NCBI GenBank assembly: GCA_028277985.1 | Contig: JANQFG010000249.1 | Span: forward strand, 1 to 64,000 | Direction: 5' to 3' | Source of the DNA: a bacterium | Lineage (GTDB): Bacteria; Desulfobacterota; DSWW01 | Length of the DNA: 64,000 nt | Shown here: positions 1 to 8,336 of the stretch, in pieces | How the letters are laid out: the number at the start of each line of letters is the position of its first letter | Position numbering within the stretch: position 1 is the stretch's first letter | Position numbers and translations under genes: made by a program | The notes under the pieces: model-generated | Database searches by the model: none | Told to the model about the DNA's origin: nothing | What the model saw: only the letters and a program-made list of their open reading frames with translations

Positions 1-975
1 TACGGGATCGGGCCGATCCGGGCGAACACGTTGCTCCTCAACTGGCAGCGGCTTCCGGGTGACGAGAAGCCGCAGAGCACGCAGAGCTACGGGTACAACC
101 TGCGGGGAGCGTTCCGATTGGGATGCAACATCATCATACTGGACGCCAAGCAGGATGACTGGTCTTCCCTCGCGGAACTGCCACCGGACAAGCGGCGGAT
201 CGACGTTTGGTGGTGGGGGGATCGGACCTCCCGGCTGATGCTCCTTTTCGCTTATCTCATGACGAGGAGCGATGACTGGGGCGGCGCCAAGATCCGGGTC
301 CTTGCCGCCAAGCCGGAGGAGACTGGCGAAGAGAAGACCTCAGACGATTATGAAGAGACCGTGGAGGAGCTTCGGGATACACTCGATGAGTTCAGAATCT
401 CGGCCGAGCCGGAGGTCGTGGTCAACACGAGTGTCGAGGCGGTGGCGGAGCATTCGGGCAACGCCGCGCTCGTGTTCCTGCCGTTCCGGCTTCGGGGAAA
501 CCAGCTCGTGGGACCCTTTGGCGGCAGGATCGAGGACCTTCTCACCCCCCTGCCGGTGACGGCCATCGGCCTGGCTGCCGAGGACATTTCCCTGGATGCG
601 GAGCCGGAGGAAGGGAAGTCTGCAGAAATCGCGGCGGTGCTCGATGCCTTCTACGATGCAAGGAAAAAGGCCGAAAAGGCGGAGCGGGAAGCGGTCGAAG
701 CCCACGAATACGCGGAAAAGAAGCTCACGGAGCTCAAGGAAGCAGCCTCTTCCGGCGTTGACGAGGAAGTCCGTACAGACATTGAGGCGGCTGCCCTGGA
801 CGTGATGGAGTTGGCCGACAGGGCGGCACGACGCCAGTCCGAGGCATTGGCCAAGATGGAGGAAGCGGCCAAGAAAGCGGAAGCCGTAGGGGTGGCACCT
901 GAAACGGAGAGCAAGACCAAAGAAGAGACGAAGAAGGTCGAGGGGGAGAGCGTGGATGGAGATGAGGGATCCTAG
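1..975 (+). CDS. SLC12-like (Na-K-Cl cotransporter-type) permease, C-terminal part only
   Basis: The gene enters from the left edge, so only its last 324 codons are present. The opening residues (GIGPIRANTLLLNW) match the segment that follows the last membrane helix in bacterial Na-K-Cl/amino-acid cotransporters of the SLC12 type. The next 180 residues look like the soluble cytoplasmic tail of that family. From about residue 210 to the end the chain is rich in Ala, Glu and Lys with heptad-like spacing, probably a coiled coil, and finishes in a very acidic tail. No membrane helix lies inside the window, so transport function is inferred from the family only. The reading frame is open from base 1. 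The TTG at base 31 is not a credible start. Confidence 0.65.
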   Translation, partial: YGIGPIRANTLLLNWQRLPGDEKPQSTQSYGYNLRGAFRLGCNIIILDAKQDDWSSLAELPPDKRRIDVWWWGDRTSRLMLLFAYLMTRSDDWGGAKIRVLAAKPEETGEEKTSDDYEETVEELRDTLDEFRISAEPEVVVNTSVEAVAEHSGNAALVFLPFRLRGNQLVGPFGGRIEDLLTPLPVTAIGLAAEDISLDAEPEEGKSAEIAAVLDAFYDARKKAEKAEREAVEAHEYAEKKLTELKEAASSGVDEEVRTDIEAAALDVMELADRAARRQSEALAKMEEAAKKAEAVGVAPETESKTKEETKKVEGESVDGDEGS

Positions 976-1051
976 TATCCTTCTCCGCTGAATCAGATGT
1001 CCGGGAGGATGCATCTGAAACGTCAAACCTTCAGGCAAGGAGGACAGGGGA

Positions 1052-1270
1052 ATGCGTCTCACCAAGTTATCTGTTGTAGCAGTTCTGATCTTCACGATCG
1101 TCATGGGAGGAGTCTTCGTGGGGTGTAGCGGGGGAGGTGCCACTGTACAGCAGTCGAACACGACGCTGGGCCAGGAGTTGACCGACCTTCAGGAGGCCTA
1201 TGAAAAGGGCATCATCACTCAGAGGGAGTACGAGAGGGCCAAGAAGGAACTCCTGAAGAAGTACAAATAG
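1052..1270 (+). CDS. small SHOCT-like lipoprotein
   Basis: This is a 72-residue protein with a hydrophobic signal and a lipobox ending at Cys25 (FVGC), so it is probably a lipidated envelope protein. After a short Gly/Ser linker, the last 30 residues (LQEAYEKGIITQREYERAKK) resemble a SHOCT domain, a short helical hairpin often found at protein ends and in small lipoproteins. A clear AGGAGG ribosome site sits 8 bases before the ATG. It lies 76 bases after the transporter gene and could be co-transcribed. The function is unknown; SHOCT is thought to mediate oligomerisation or binding. Confidence 0.7.
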   Translation: MRLTKLSVVAVLIFTIVMGGVFVGCSGGGATVQQSNTTLGQELTDLQEAYEKGIITQREYERAKKELLKKYK

Positions 1271-1303
1271 GAATGGCCCCGGACAGGATGTCAGGGTGGC
1301 AGG

Positions 1304-2017
1304 CTACTGGGCCACGATCACCGATGCGGGCCTGAGGAGCTTGCCGCCCTTTACGAATCCGGCCCTGACCTCTTCGACAACCGTATCCCTGGCGTATTTA
1401 GGGTGGTCGGAGACTGCGACTGCCTCGTGAATCTCCGGGTCGAAGGGCTCACCCACCGTCTCGATCCTCTCGACACCGTTCTTCTCGAGCACCTTGAGCA
1501 ACTCCCGATAAACCATCTCCATCCCTTCGCGGATGCCGGTCTGATCTCCGGCATCTTCGGTTGCTCGAATGGCCCTCTCCATATGCTCCACAAGGGGGAA
1601 GATGTCCTCCAGGACCTTTGCCTTGCCGATTCCTAAGAGCCGCTCCCGTTCGGCATCGACATGTCTCTTGTAGTTGTCGAAATCGGCACGCAACCGAATG
1701 TAGCGGTTCTTCCACTCCTCGGGTTGCCCTTCTTCATGCACCGCATCCTTATGAACCTCATCCCTTGTCCGGGCAGGTACCGTTTTCTCCCGGAGGGTAT
1801 GCTCCTCTGTAGGCGCGGTCACCTCAACTTCCTTGTCGGCATCATAGTCGATCGCCAGATTCGTACGATCCCGCGAGGAAGGCCTCTGCCTGCTCCTGCC
1901 CGTCCTGCTCATCCGGTTGCCGTATGGATCCGAGGGATGCGGATAGTCGCGAAACGAATGGCCCACGCCTCTTCTGCGGCGATCTTCCGGGGCTTCTATG
2001 GTTATCGGAATTCTCAT
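1304..2017 (-). CDS. grpE: GrpE nucleotide exchange factor
   Basis: GrpE is the cytoplasmic exchange factor that releases ADP from DnaK. The protein is 237 residues, longer than usual because of an N-terminal extension of about 100 charged, low-complexity residues. The conserved core follows: RADFDNYKRH at 110-119 in the long helix, then FDPEIHEAV, and the C-terminal beta domain with GKLLRPASVIVA. The start is placed at the ATG at 2017 because a GAGGAGAGG ribosome site precedes it; the longer open frame would overlap dnaJ. It begins 16 bases after the dnaJ stop, so the two form an operon. dnaK is not in the window. Confidence 0.9.
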   Translation of the reverse strand: MRIPITIEAPEDRRRRGVGHSFRDYPHPSDPYGNRMSRTGRSRQRPSSRDRTNLAIDYDADKEVEVTAPTEEHTLREKTVPARTRDEVHKDAVHEEGQPEEWKNRYIRLRADFDNYKRHVDAERERLLGIGKAKVLEDIFPLVEHMERAIRATEDAGDQTGIREGMEMVYRELLKVLEKNGVERIETVGEPFDPEIHEAVAVSDHPKYARDTVVEEVRAGFVKGGKLLRPASVIVAQ

Positions 2018-2033
2018 TTCCAGGCCCTCTCCT

Positions 2034-3035
2034 CTAGAACATCCCTGCACGCGGATCGGTTTCCCATTCCTTCAGCTCTTCGAAGACCTTCCTTGCCTCT
2101 GCATCCGGCTCTTTCGGCACAACGATCCGTGCGTGCACGTACATGTCGCCCGGGGACCCACCTTTCGGATCCGGCGCCCCCTTTCCCTTCATGCGGAGTT
2201 TCGATCCGCTTTGCGTGCCGGCCGGAATCGTCAACGTCGCCTTTCCATTCAGGGTCGGCACCTCGACCTTGGTCCCCAGGGCCGCTTCGCTCACGGTCAC
2301 CGGAAGCTCCATGTGAAGGTCTTTTCCCTCCCTTCGGAAATACTCGTGCGGAGTCACGTGAATGCGAAGGAAGAGATCGCCGTTCCTGCCGTCCGCCCCA
2401 GGCTCACCCTTTCCCGGGATTCTCAGCCTTCCACCGTTGTCGACCCCGGGAGGGATCTTTACGCTCAGGGTTTCCACGTCGGCCGGGGAGTTCCCGTTCC
2501 TCTGCAGAGATATCCGGTGCGTTCCGCCGTTGATCGCATCTTCGAATCGAATCGTCACATCCGCTTCAATGTTCCGGGCGGGTTCGGGCCCCCTGTCGAA
2601 GCCGAAGCCGAAATCATAGGAACCGGTGCCTGCTTCGAAAGGGCTTCCGCCGGCAAACCCGTCGGCCCGGGTTCTTCCCTTTCCGCCTCCGCCGAAGATC
2701 TGGCCGAAAAGGTCCTTCAAGTCGAATCCGTTGTTCCCCGGCCCGGACGACCAGGTCGTGTAACCGCCCGTTCGGCCGCCCTGTGCTTGTCCCCAGAAGC
2801 CCGGGTCGCCCTGAAAGCCGGCCTGCCCGAACATGTCGTACTGTTGCCTCTTCTCCGGCTCGGACAGACACTGGTACGCCTCAGAGATCTCCTTGAATCG
2901 GTTCTCTGCCGCCTTGTCCCCTGGGTTTCGATCCGGGTGGTACTTCTTGGCGAGGCGCTTGTAGGCCTTCTTGATCTCATCCTGGGTGGCGCTCTTCGAT
3001 ACGCCCAAGTCCCTGTAGTAGTCGGTGCTTTTCAT
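2034..3035 (-). CDS. DnaJ/CbpA-type co-chaperone without zinc finger
   Basis: This Hsp40 co-chaperone stimulates DnaK ATPase and delivers clients. The 333 residues show an N-terminal J domain (DYYRDLGV start, KKYHPDRNPGD with the essential HPD), a Gly/Phe-rich linker at about 72-130 with several GG and GF pairs, and the two C-terminal beta domains that bind substrate. The four CxxCxGxG zinc repeats of classical DnaJ are absent, so it is a type II, CbpA-like protein. It is the first gene of a pair with grpE. The combination suggests a chaperone operon separate from any main dnaK locus, although this cannot be confirmed here. Confidence 0.9.
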   Translation of the reverse strand: MKSTDYYRDLGVSKSATQDEIKKAYKRLAKKYHPDRNPGDKAAENRFKEISEAYQCLSEPEKRQQYDMFGQAGFQGDPGFWGQAQGGRTGGYTTWSSGPGNNGFDLKDLFGQIFGGGGKGRTRADGFAGGSPFEAGTGSYDFGFGFDRGPEPARNIEADVTIRFEDAINGGTHRISLQRNGNSPADVETLSVKIPPGVDNGGRLRIPGKGEPGADGRNGDLFLRIHVTPHEYFRREGKDLHMELPVTVSEAALGTKVEVPTLNGKATLTIPAGTQSGSKLRMKGKGAPDPKGGSPGDMYVHARIVVPKEPDAEARKVFEELKEWETDPRAGMF

Positions 3036-3099
3036 CTCTGTCGCATGACCTTTCGTTGATTCGATAACGACTACAAAGTAAGCACGAATGACGGAAGGT

Positions 3100-3150
3100 C
3101 AATGGTGACAGGGCAAAGGTGAAAGGTGAAAGGTCAAAGGAGAAAGGCCC
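3100..3150. repeat. short purine-rich tandem repeat
   Basis: In the gap between dnaJ and the subtilase gene the plus strand carries successive imperfect copies of a 7-8 base unit close to AAAGGTG (gcaaaggtgaaaggtgaaaggtcaaaggagaaagg). A related, more degenerate purine tract occurs at 20036-20075. It is a simple-sequence repeat with no evident coding function. The rest of the 3036-3260 gap shows no gene. Confidence 0.6.
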
Positions 3151-3260
3151 CGCGCCCAGCCGGGGGAGATTGTGAGGAGCCGAATGCGACGCGGCAATCC
3201 CTCCGTTCAGAGGGCGGTCGCTCTCGTGCTCTCTGTTGTGGTTCCTTTGAGGAGGCGTTC

Positions 3261-5840
3261 TCAGCGCAACCTCGAAATCCGTTTGGCTTCCGCGGTGTCG
3301 GAGTCTGCCGCTTCGCTCTGGGGTGAAACGACCGTTGTCAAGACAAAGTCGATGTTCGGGGTGTTCTGTCCGGAGTTGATGGTGACCAGGCCGGGGCTGA
3401 ATCCACATGCGTCTTCTATATCGCAGATGAAGCCGTCATCGTCGAGATCGGTTCCGGCCACGAACTGGTAGCTGCCCGGCTCGAGGCCGGGTGTTGTAAA
3501 GGCGTATCCTTGCATCGCGTCCGTTTCCGCCTGCCCCACCGGATCCGCCGATGCAGGCTTGAGCACGATGATGAAGACTTCGCCCACATCGCCCATGGTC
3601 TTTCCGCCGACCCGCATCTCGACCTGGATGGTGGCGCTTTGCGCTCCCTGTGTTGCATTCGAAGACACCTGGATCGTCGCCGTGCGTTCGCCGTCCGACA
3701 GGCCGTTTCGGTTTACAGTGGCCTTCACGGTAAGCGGCGTACCGCCGGATGCCGGCGAGAGGGTGAGCCACGGGGCGTCGCCGGTGATGCTCGTGACCTG
3801 CAGTGTTCCAATCCCCGCGTTCGTGATCTTGAAAGTGAGCTGCTCGAGGAAATTCTCGAAGTTGAGCAGATTCGTAGACACAGCGAGAATCGAACCGGAA
3901 GGCGGTGTCCCTCCGCCACCGGGTATGGATTGGGCGGCAACGACCGCCTTTGCTGCATCGATCAGGCCGTGTCCGTAAAGTTCATCCCGACCCGTCTGCC
4001 CAAGATCCTGCGTAATCCGAACGGTTGTGTCCGGATGGGTCCCGGCCAGCAGTTGATCGATGTCCGCGGGGGTCAGGTTCGGGTTGATGGCGAGCATCAG
4101 GGCAAAAACCCCGGCCGCATGGGGGGTCGCCATGGATGTGCCCTGGAAGAAGCGATAGAAGAAGTCGCCCTGGTCATCTCCCATGGTGCTCAGCACTCCG
4201 TCCCCGAAGCTGTCTCCGTTGAGGTCCACGCCGGTGTCGCCGCCGGGTGCGGCAACATCGATGCCGGACCCGAAGTTAGAGTACGTTGCCAGCTGCAGGT
4301 TGAGATCAACTGCAGATACGGAGATCACCCCATCAAACGATGCCGGATAGGAAGCTCTCCTCGTGCTCTCGTTTCCCGCCGCGGCCACCAGAATCGCGCC
4401 TTCCGCCCTTGCGTCCTGGATGGCCTCCTGAACCGTCTGGCTGAATCCGGGGCCGCCAAAGCTCATGTTCAGGATGTTCGCCGGCCTTGCCGGCACGGTT
4501 CCCGTGCTGTTGCTCAGGCCGACTGCGTAACGAATCGCCTGCGCGATATCCACATCCGCTCCGCCCTGCACGCCCAGGACTCGAAGGGGCATGATCCTCC
4601 CGCTCCAGGTGACCCCGGCCACACCGTCGCCGTTGTTCGTAGCAGCGCCCACGGTCCCGGCGACATGGGTTCCATGAAACGAGCTGCTTTCTCCTTCGGG
4701 ATCGTCTCCAGGGTCTTCCGGGTCAGGATCCCTTCCGTCGCCGTCATTCGCATTGTCGATTTGACTAACGAAATCATAGCCGTCCGTCAGCCTGTCCCTC
4801 AGGTCCGGGTGATTCGACAGGACCCCGCTGTCTAAGACGGCAACCGTGATTTCCTCCGATCCGGTGCTGATGTCCCAAGCCTCGGGGAGGTTGATCAGCG
4901 TGTAATGCCATTGTAGGTCAAAGCCCGGATCGTCCGGAGAGAGGCTGGGCTTGCGGATGAAGTTCGGCTCCGCATATTCGACATCCGGGTCCGCTCTCAG
5001 CCTTCGGATCCGGTCCAGGGTGAGGGCCTTCAGCTCGTCCTCGGCGCTTCTGCGGGCAAAGACCTTCCGGCTTTCGGAAGAAGCGCGGGAAGACCGAACC
5101 GGGAGAGATACGCTCAGCATCTCCGCGCCGCGGGGCAGGGACCGTTTCGCAACGAGGCCGAACCGGGAGGCGACCGCCCGGGCGCTTTGGGTTGCGCCTG
5201 GTGTTTCCGAACGAAACCGAACCAGGATTTCGCCCGGCACGAAATCCGCATCGGGAGGGATGGTCCACCGGTCCTCGGCAGGCAGGGCGGAAAGAGGGGT
5301 GAAAGAAAGGGCGTACGCGCTCGAGCCCTCAAACACGCGGACCCCGATGATGAATTCTCCGGCTGTAGCAGTGTCGATCATCTCTGTGGAGGTCACCCCT
5401 TCCGACGCGTCTACAGGGTTGCCGTCGAGATCCAGCAGGAACAGGTCCAGATCGTTGGTAAAGATATCGTCTTCGGCGATGGTGAGAATCACCTGAATCC
5501 TTCCGGTCGCGCTCACCCGGTACAAGTCCTCCACCTCGAAACCCGGGAACCCCGGCAATGGAAAGCCCGGATCGTCTATCGAAGCGCTTCCCGTGACCAA
5601 CCAGGTGTCCTCCACCCCTTGTGCCTGGCTGATCGTCTGGTTCGGTTCCTCCTCCAGGACCTGGCTGGGGGGAACGATCAGGCGTCCCGAGGCGGTTCCG
5701 TTGGCCGGGGGGCCATCGTCTCCGCCGCATGCCGCGAGCAAGGCGAAACTCACCCAGAGCAACGTCAGCGAAAGACGAGATCGAAGTTTTCGTAGTGAAA
5801 ATATTTGTGGGTGGGAAAACAGTTTCGGTGATCGTTTCAT
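3261..5840 (-). CDS. secreted subtilisin-family (S8) serine protease, lipoprotein
   Basis: An 859-residue extracytoplasmic protease. A long n-region and hydrophobic stretch end in a lipobox at Cys38 (LAAC). Residues 60-180 form a pre-peptidase C-type (PPC) domain (EEEPNQT, DLYRV, NDLDLFLLD). Residues 198-295 look like a propeptide/fervidolysin-type prodomain (PGEILVRF to DVEYAEPN). The catalytic domain runs from about 305 to 635 with Asp337 (VLDSGV), His389 (FHGTHVAG), oxyanion Asn490 (AAAGN) and Ser569 (GTSMATPHAAG). Residues 650-750 form a BACON/choice-of-anchor-like beta domain. A further beta domain holds an Asp-rich, Ca-binding-like loop (DLDDDG). The start at 5840 is chosen for the signal peptide and an AAGG site; the open frame runs 160 codons further upstream without coding character. 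Confidence 0.92.
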   Translation of the reverse strand: MKRSPKLFSHPQIFSLRKLRSRLSLTLLWVSFALLAACGGDDGPPANGTASGRLIVPPSQVLEEEPNQTISQAQGVEDTWLVTGSASIDDPGFPLPGFPGFEVEDLYRVSATGRIQVILTIAEDDIFTNDLDLFLLDLDGNPVDASEGVTSTEMIDTATAGEFIIGVRVFEGSSAYALSFTPLSALPAEDRWTIPPDADFVPGEILVRFRSETPGATQSARAVASRFGLVAKRSLPRGAEMLSVSLPVRSSRASSESRKVFARRSAEDELKALTLDRIRRLRADPDVEYAEPNFIRKPSLSPDDPGFDLQWHYTLINLPEAWDISTGSEEITVAVLDSGVLSNHPDLRDRLTDGYDFVSQIDNANDGDGRDPDPEDPGDDPEGESSSFHGTHVAGTVGAATNNGDGVAGVTWSGRIMPLRVLGVQGGADVDIAQAIRYAVGLSNSTGTVPARPANILNMSFGGPGFSQTVQEAIQDARAEGAILVAAAGNESTRRASYPASFDGVISVSAVDLNLQLATYSNFGSGIDVAAPGGDTGVDLNGDSFGDGVLSTMGDDQGDFFYRFFQGTSMATPHAAGVFALMLAINPNLTPADIDQLLAGTHPDTTVRITQDLGQTGRDELYGHGLIDAAKAVVAAQSIPGGGGTPPSGSILAVSTNLLNFENFLEQLTFKITNAGIGTLQVTSITGDAPWLTLSPASGGTPLTVKATVNRNGLSDGERTATIQVSSNATQGAQSATIQVEMRVGGKTMGDVGEVFIIVLKPASADPVGQAETDAMQGYAFTTPGLEPGSYQFVAGTDLDDDGFICDIEDACGFSPGLVTINSGQNTPNIDFVLTTVVSPQSEAADSDTAEAKRISRLR

Positions 5841-6137
5841 TTTATCGCCTTTGAGGTGCCGCACGTTTCGGGGTTGTGGATCTCTCGCAATCTGCTTCGA
5901 ATTCATTGTTTCCATTGGATGTTGCTCAAGGTCAGCTTGATCTATAGACAGATGCAGGGGGCGTGTCAAACCAGGCGCATCGATCATTGCGCAGGGGTTG
6001 TGAACACACCGGATACGAACAGTGTTTTTTGCTATCCTCGTGTCGTCTGTGGTACACAGGAAGCATTGTTGTCCTGCAGTTTCCGGGACAGGAAACTCGC
6101 CCCGGTCAGAACGAGGAACAACAGGGGAGGAATCCTG
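5841..6137. other. divergent intergenic region between protease and esterase genes
   Basis: These 297 bases separate two divergently transcribed lipoprotein genes, so promoters for both should lie here. The stretch from 6000 to 6060 is relatively AT-rich, with a TTTTTTGCTATCCT segment that could contain a -10 element for the rightward gene. I could not identify a convincing -35/-10 pair. No small gene or hairpin stands out. Confidence 0.4.
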
Positions 6138-7451
6138 ATGAAGACAAGAAGATGGTGCGTGCTCGCTATCGTGCTCTTCGTTTCCATTGGGTGGATCGGA
6201 TGCAGTGACGATGACCCGGAAGGCGCGGGCGGCGCTGCGGGTGGCGCGAGCAACCCAGCTTCCGAGCCGTACGCGAGTCCGATTCCGGAAGGATGGAACA
6301 AGGTGGACTGGCGGGACCATTATCCCGACTTCACCTACGAGGGGCTTTCACCGAGCTGCACACATTGTCCCATGGACGAGTGCGAGTCACAGTTCTATTT
6401 CTTTGCCCGGGGAGGCACCGTAAACAACCTGGTCGTCTACTTCGAGGGGGGAGGTGCCTGCTGGCACACGATCAACTGTATCTACTACTCTACCACGAAC
6501 ACAGGCGTGAACGCGCGGGTGGATACACTTGGAGAGAACGACGGGATAGGGGATGTTGAGAACCCAGACAACCCGTTCCGGGACTGGAACTTCATCTATA
6601 TTCCTTACTGCACCGGGGATGTCCACGCCGGAGCGAACGACTATGACTACCCGGACGACCTGGGCTTCCATCTGATCCCTGAATTCAACTATTGGAGGAT
6701 ACGGCACCGCGGCAAGGTGAACTTCCGGGTCGTGCTGCAGTGGATCCAGGATACCTTTACCACGTCGCCGGACAAGATCTTCGTAGCAGGCAGCAGCGCA
6801 GGGGCCTACGGGGCGATCATGAATTTCCCGGACGTGCGGGATGCCTACCCGACATCTACGGCCTACTGCTTCCCGGATGCCGGAAACGGCATCATGCCGG
6901 ACGACGATGCAATCTTCAAGGAAGTTGCGCAGAGGCAATGGAATCTCCAGCTTCCCTGGCAGGTCGATGCATTCATCGAGGGTACGAACGATTTTACCGA
7001 CTTCAGCACCGGTGAGATGTACGCGGCCATCGCGAACGACTACCCGGAGAGCATCTTCGCCCCCTATACGGCGGCCTGGGACCACAACCAGATCTTCTTC
7101 TACTGGGCCATGCTGAACATGGACTATGTTTCCTTGCTGCTGCAGGGGGTCGACTACTGGCAATTCGTGAACGACACGGCCGAGCAGTGGAATCCCAGAA
7201 TGTACGCGATCATCGATGAGGCGATCGCCGAGAACACAGAGGGCAACACCCGGTACTATGTCAGCCCCGGCTGCAACCACACGATTCTGGGAAACCCGAA
7301 GTTCTACGATGAAGTGACGAACGGATACACCGTGGCCGAATGGCTGAACCAGATGATCGAGACGGGTCTGACAGGCCTTCCCAGCGTGCTCTGCGAAGAT
7401 TGCGGAACCAAGCCTGACTACCTCACTGAAGGTGAATCCTGCGACGGATAA
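6138..7451 (+). CDS. pectin-acetylesterase/Notum-like serine hydrolase, lipoprotein
   Basis: A 437-residue secreted hydrolase. The N-terminus has a signal peptide with a lipobox-like Cys22 (WIGC), followed by a Gly/Ala-rich linker. Family hallmarks of pectinacetylesterases (PF03283) are visible: VVYFEGGGACW, the nucleophile motif GSSAG at 218-222 (Ser220), CFPDAGNGI, and a C-terminal GCNHTILG giving the likely catalytic His. The fold is alpha/beta hydrolase and the expected chemistry is ester hydrolysis, but the natural substrate cannot be read from the sequence; many bacterial members are not pectin-linked. The ATG at 6138 has a GGGAGG site 7 bases upstream. The adjoining thioesterase gene starts 8 bases after the stop. 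Confidence 0.8.
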   Translation: MKTRRWCVLAIVLFVSIGWIGCSDDDPEGAGGAAGGASNPASEPYASPIPEGWNKVDWRDHYPDFTYEGLSPSCTHCPMDECESQFYFFARGGTVNNLVVYFEGGGACWHTINCIYYSTTNTGVNARVDTLGENDGIGDVENPDNPFRDWNFIYIPYCTGDVHAGANDYDYPDDLGFHLIPEFNYWRIRHRGKVNFRVVLQWIQDTFTTSPDKIFVAGSSAGAYGAIMNFPDVRDAYPTSTAYCFPDAGNGIMPDDDAIFKEVAQRQWNLQLPWQVDAFIEGTNDFTDFSTGEMYAAIANDYPESIFAPYTAAWDHNQIFFYWAMLNMDYVSLLLQGVDYWQFVNDTAEQWNPRMYAIIDEAIAENTEGNTRYYVSPGCNHTILGNPKFYDEVTNGYTVAEWLNQMIETGLTGLPSVLCEDCGTKPDYLTEGESCDG

Positions 7452-7459
7452 AGGACACG

Positions 7460-8332
7460 ATGGCCGAGAACACAGAAGAGAGTGTCTATGCTGAGTCGTA
7501 CCCACCCCCCGACCACATCTTACGGGACCTTCTCATTTGCCTGACGTTTCAGGGAAAGGGCCGAGCCGTCATCCGCGCCCCCGTAGTGCCCGAAATCCTG
7601 ACCCGTGACGGCTCCCTGCAGGTCGGCGCGGTGGCCACGATGATCGATGTGCTCGCAGGGGCACTCACTGCCCGGACGGTTTACCCCGACTGGATGGCCA
7701 CGGCCAACCTTTCCGTCCACCTAGCCGGGCGGCCCTCATGCGATACGCTGGTGGCTGCGGGCGAGGTGATAAGGGCGGGGCGCACGATGGTGGTCGTCGA
7801 TGTGGATATCCGGGAAGAGTCAGGGAATCCGGGCAGGCGGCTGAATTCGATCGGGACCGCCCTGATCACTTTCTCTCGACGTCCCCCTAAGGTGGACACC
7901 CCTGCATTTGAGCCTGGCCTGGAGGTCTCCGAAACCGTCGACTTCCGGATCGAGGGGTCCGGACTCAAAGGATCGTATCGTGATGCAGCCGGACTCCGTG
8001 TGCTCGACGAAGAGTCGGGCATTGTGGAGATCGAGTTGAACGAGTACGTGCGCAACAGCGTCCGGGTTCTCCAGGGAGGGATGATCGCGGTGCTGGCGGA
8101 AGCAGCAGGGGAAATGGCGGCGGGCTCGGCAGCCGGCAAGCCTATGGCGAGCAAGGATCTGGCGATTCAGTACCTTTCTCAGGGAAAGAAGGGGCCCTTC
8201 CGGACGAGGACCCGAGTCATCCGTACGACCGAAGACACGGCCTTGACGAAAGTAGAGGTGGTCGATCGAGGCCTTAAGGATCGGGTAATCGCCGTGGTGA
8301 TGAACACATCTATTGCGAATGCAAAGGGATGA
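7460..8332 (+). CDS. double-hotdog acyl-CoA thioesterase-like protein
   Basis: A 290-residue cytoplasmic protein made of two hotdog (4HBT/PaaI-like) units. The first spans about residues 20-145 (GSLQVGAVATMIDVLAGALT, then ATANLSVHLAG). The second spans 175-288 (LQGGMIAVLAEAAGEMA, then SKDLAIQYLSQ). Each pattern, a Gly-Gly/Gly-Ala turn leading into the hotdog helix followed by a strand ending in a small residue, is typical of PaaI-type thioesterases. The internal duplication would supply in one chain the dimer that single-domain enzymes form. Expected activity is hydrolysis of an acyl-CoA. It sits tightly between the esterase and the molybdopterin oxidoreductase (4-base gap to the latter). Confidence 0.75.
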   Translation: MAENTEESVYAESYPPPDHILRDLLICLTFQGKGRAVIRAPVVPEILTRDGSLQVGAVATMIDVLAGALTARTVYPDWMATANLSVHLAGRPSCDTLVAAGEVIRAGRTMVVVDVDIREESGNPGRRLNSIGTALITFSRRPPKVDTPAFEPGLEVSETVDFRIEGSGLKGSYRDAAGLRVLDEESGIVEIELNEYVRNSVRVLQGGMIAVLAEAAGEMAAGSAAGKPMASKDLAIQYLSQGKKGPFRTRTRVIRTTEDTALTKVEVVDRGLKDRVIAVVMNTSIANAKG

Positions 8333-8336
8333 TGGA

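Noticed and set aside
993-1018. TCAGATG/CATCTGA stem after the transporter gene, possible terminator
   Set aside because: Only 7 bases of stem with a 12-base loop and no T-tract; it also contains part of the leader of the next gene.
340-1161. Long minus-strand open frame of 273 codons opposite the transporter tail
   Set aside because: Antisense to a coding region with a clear family match; the product has no domain, and such frames are common in GC-rich DNA.
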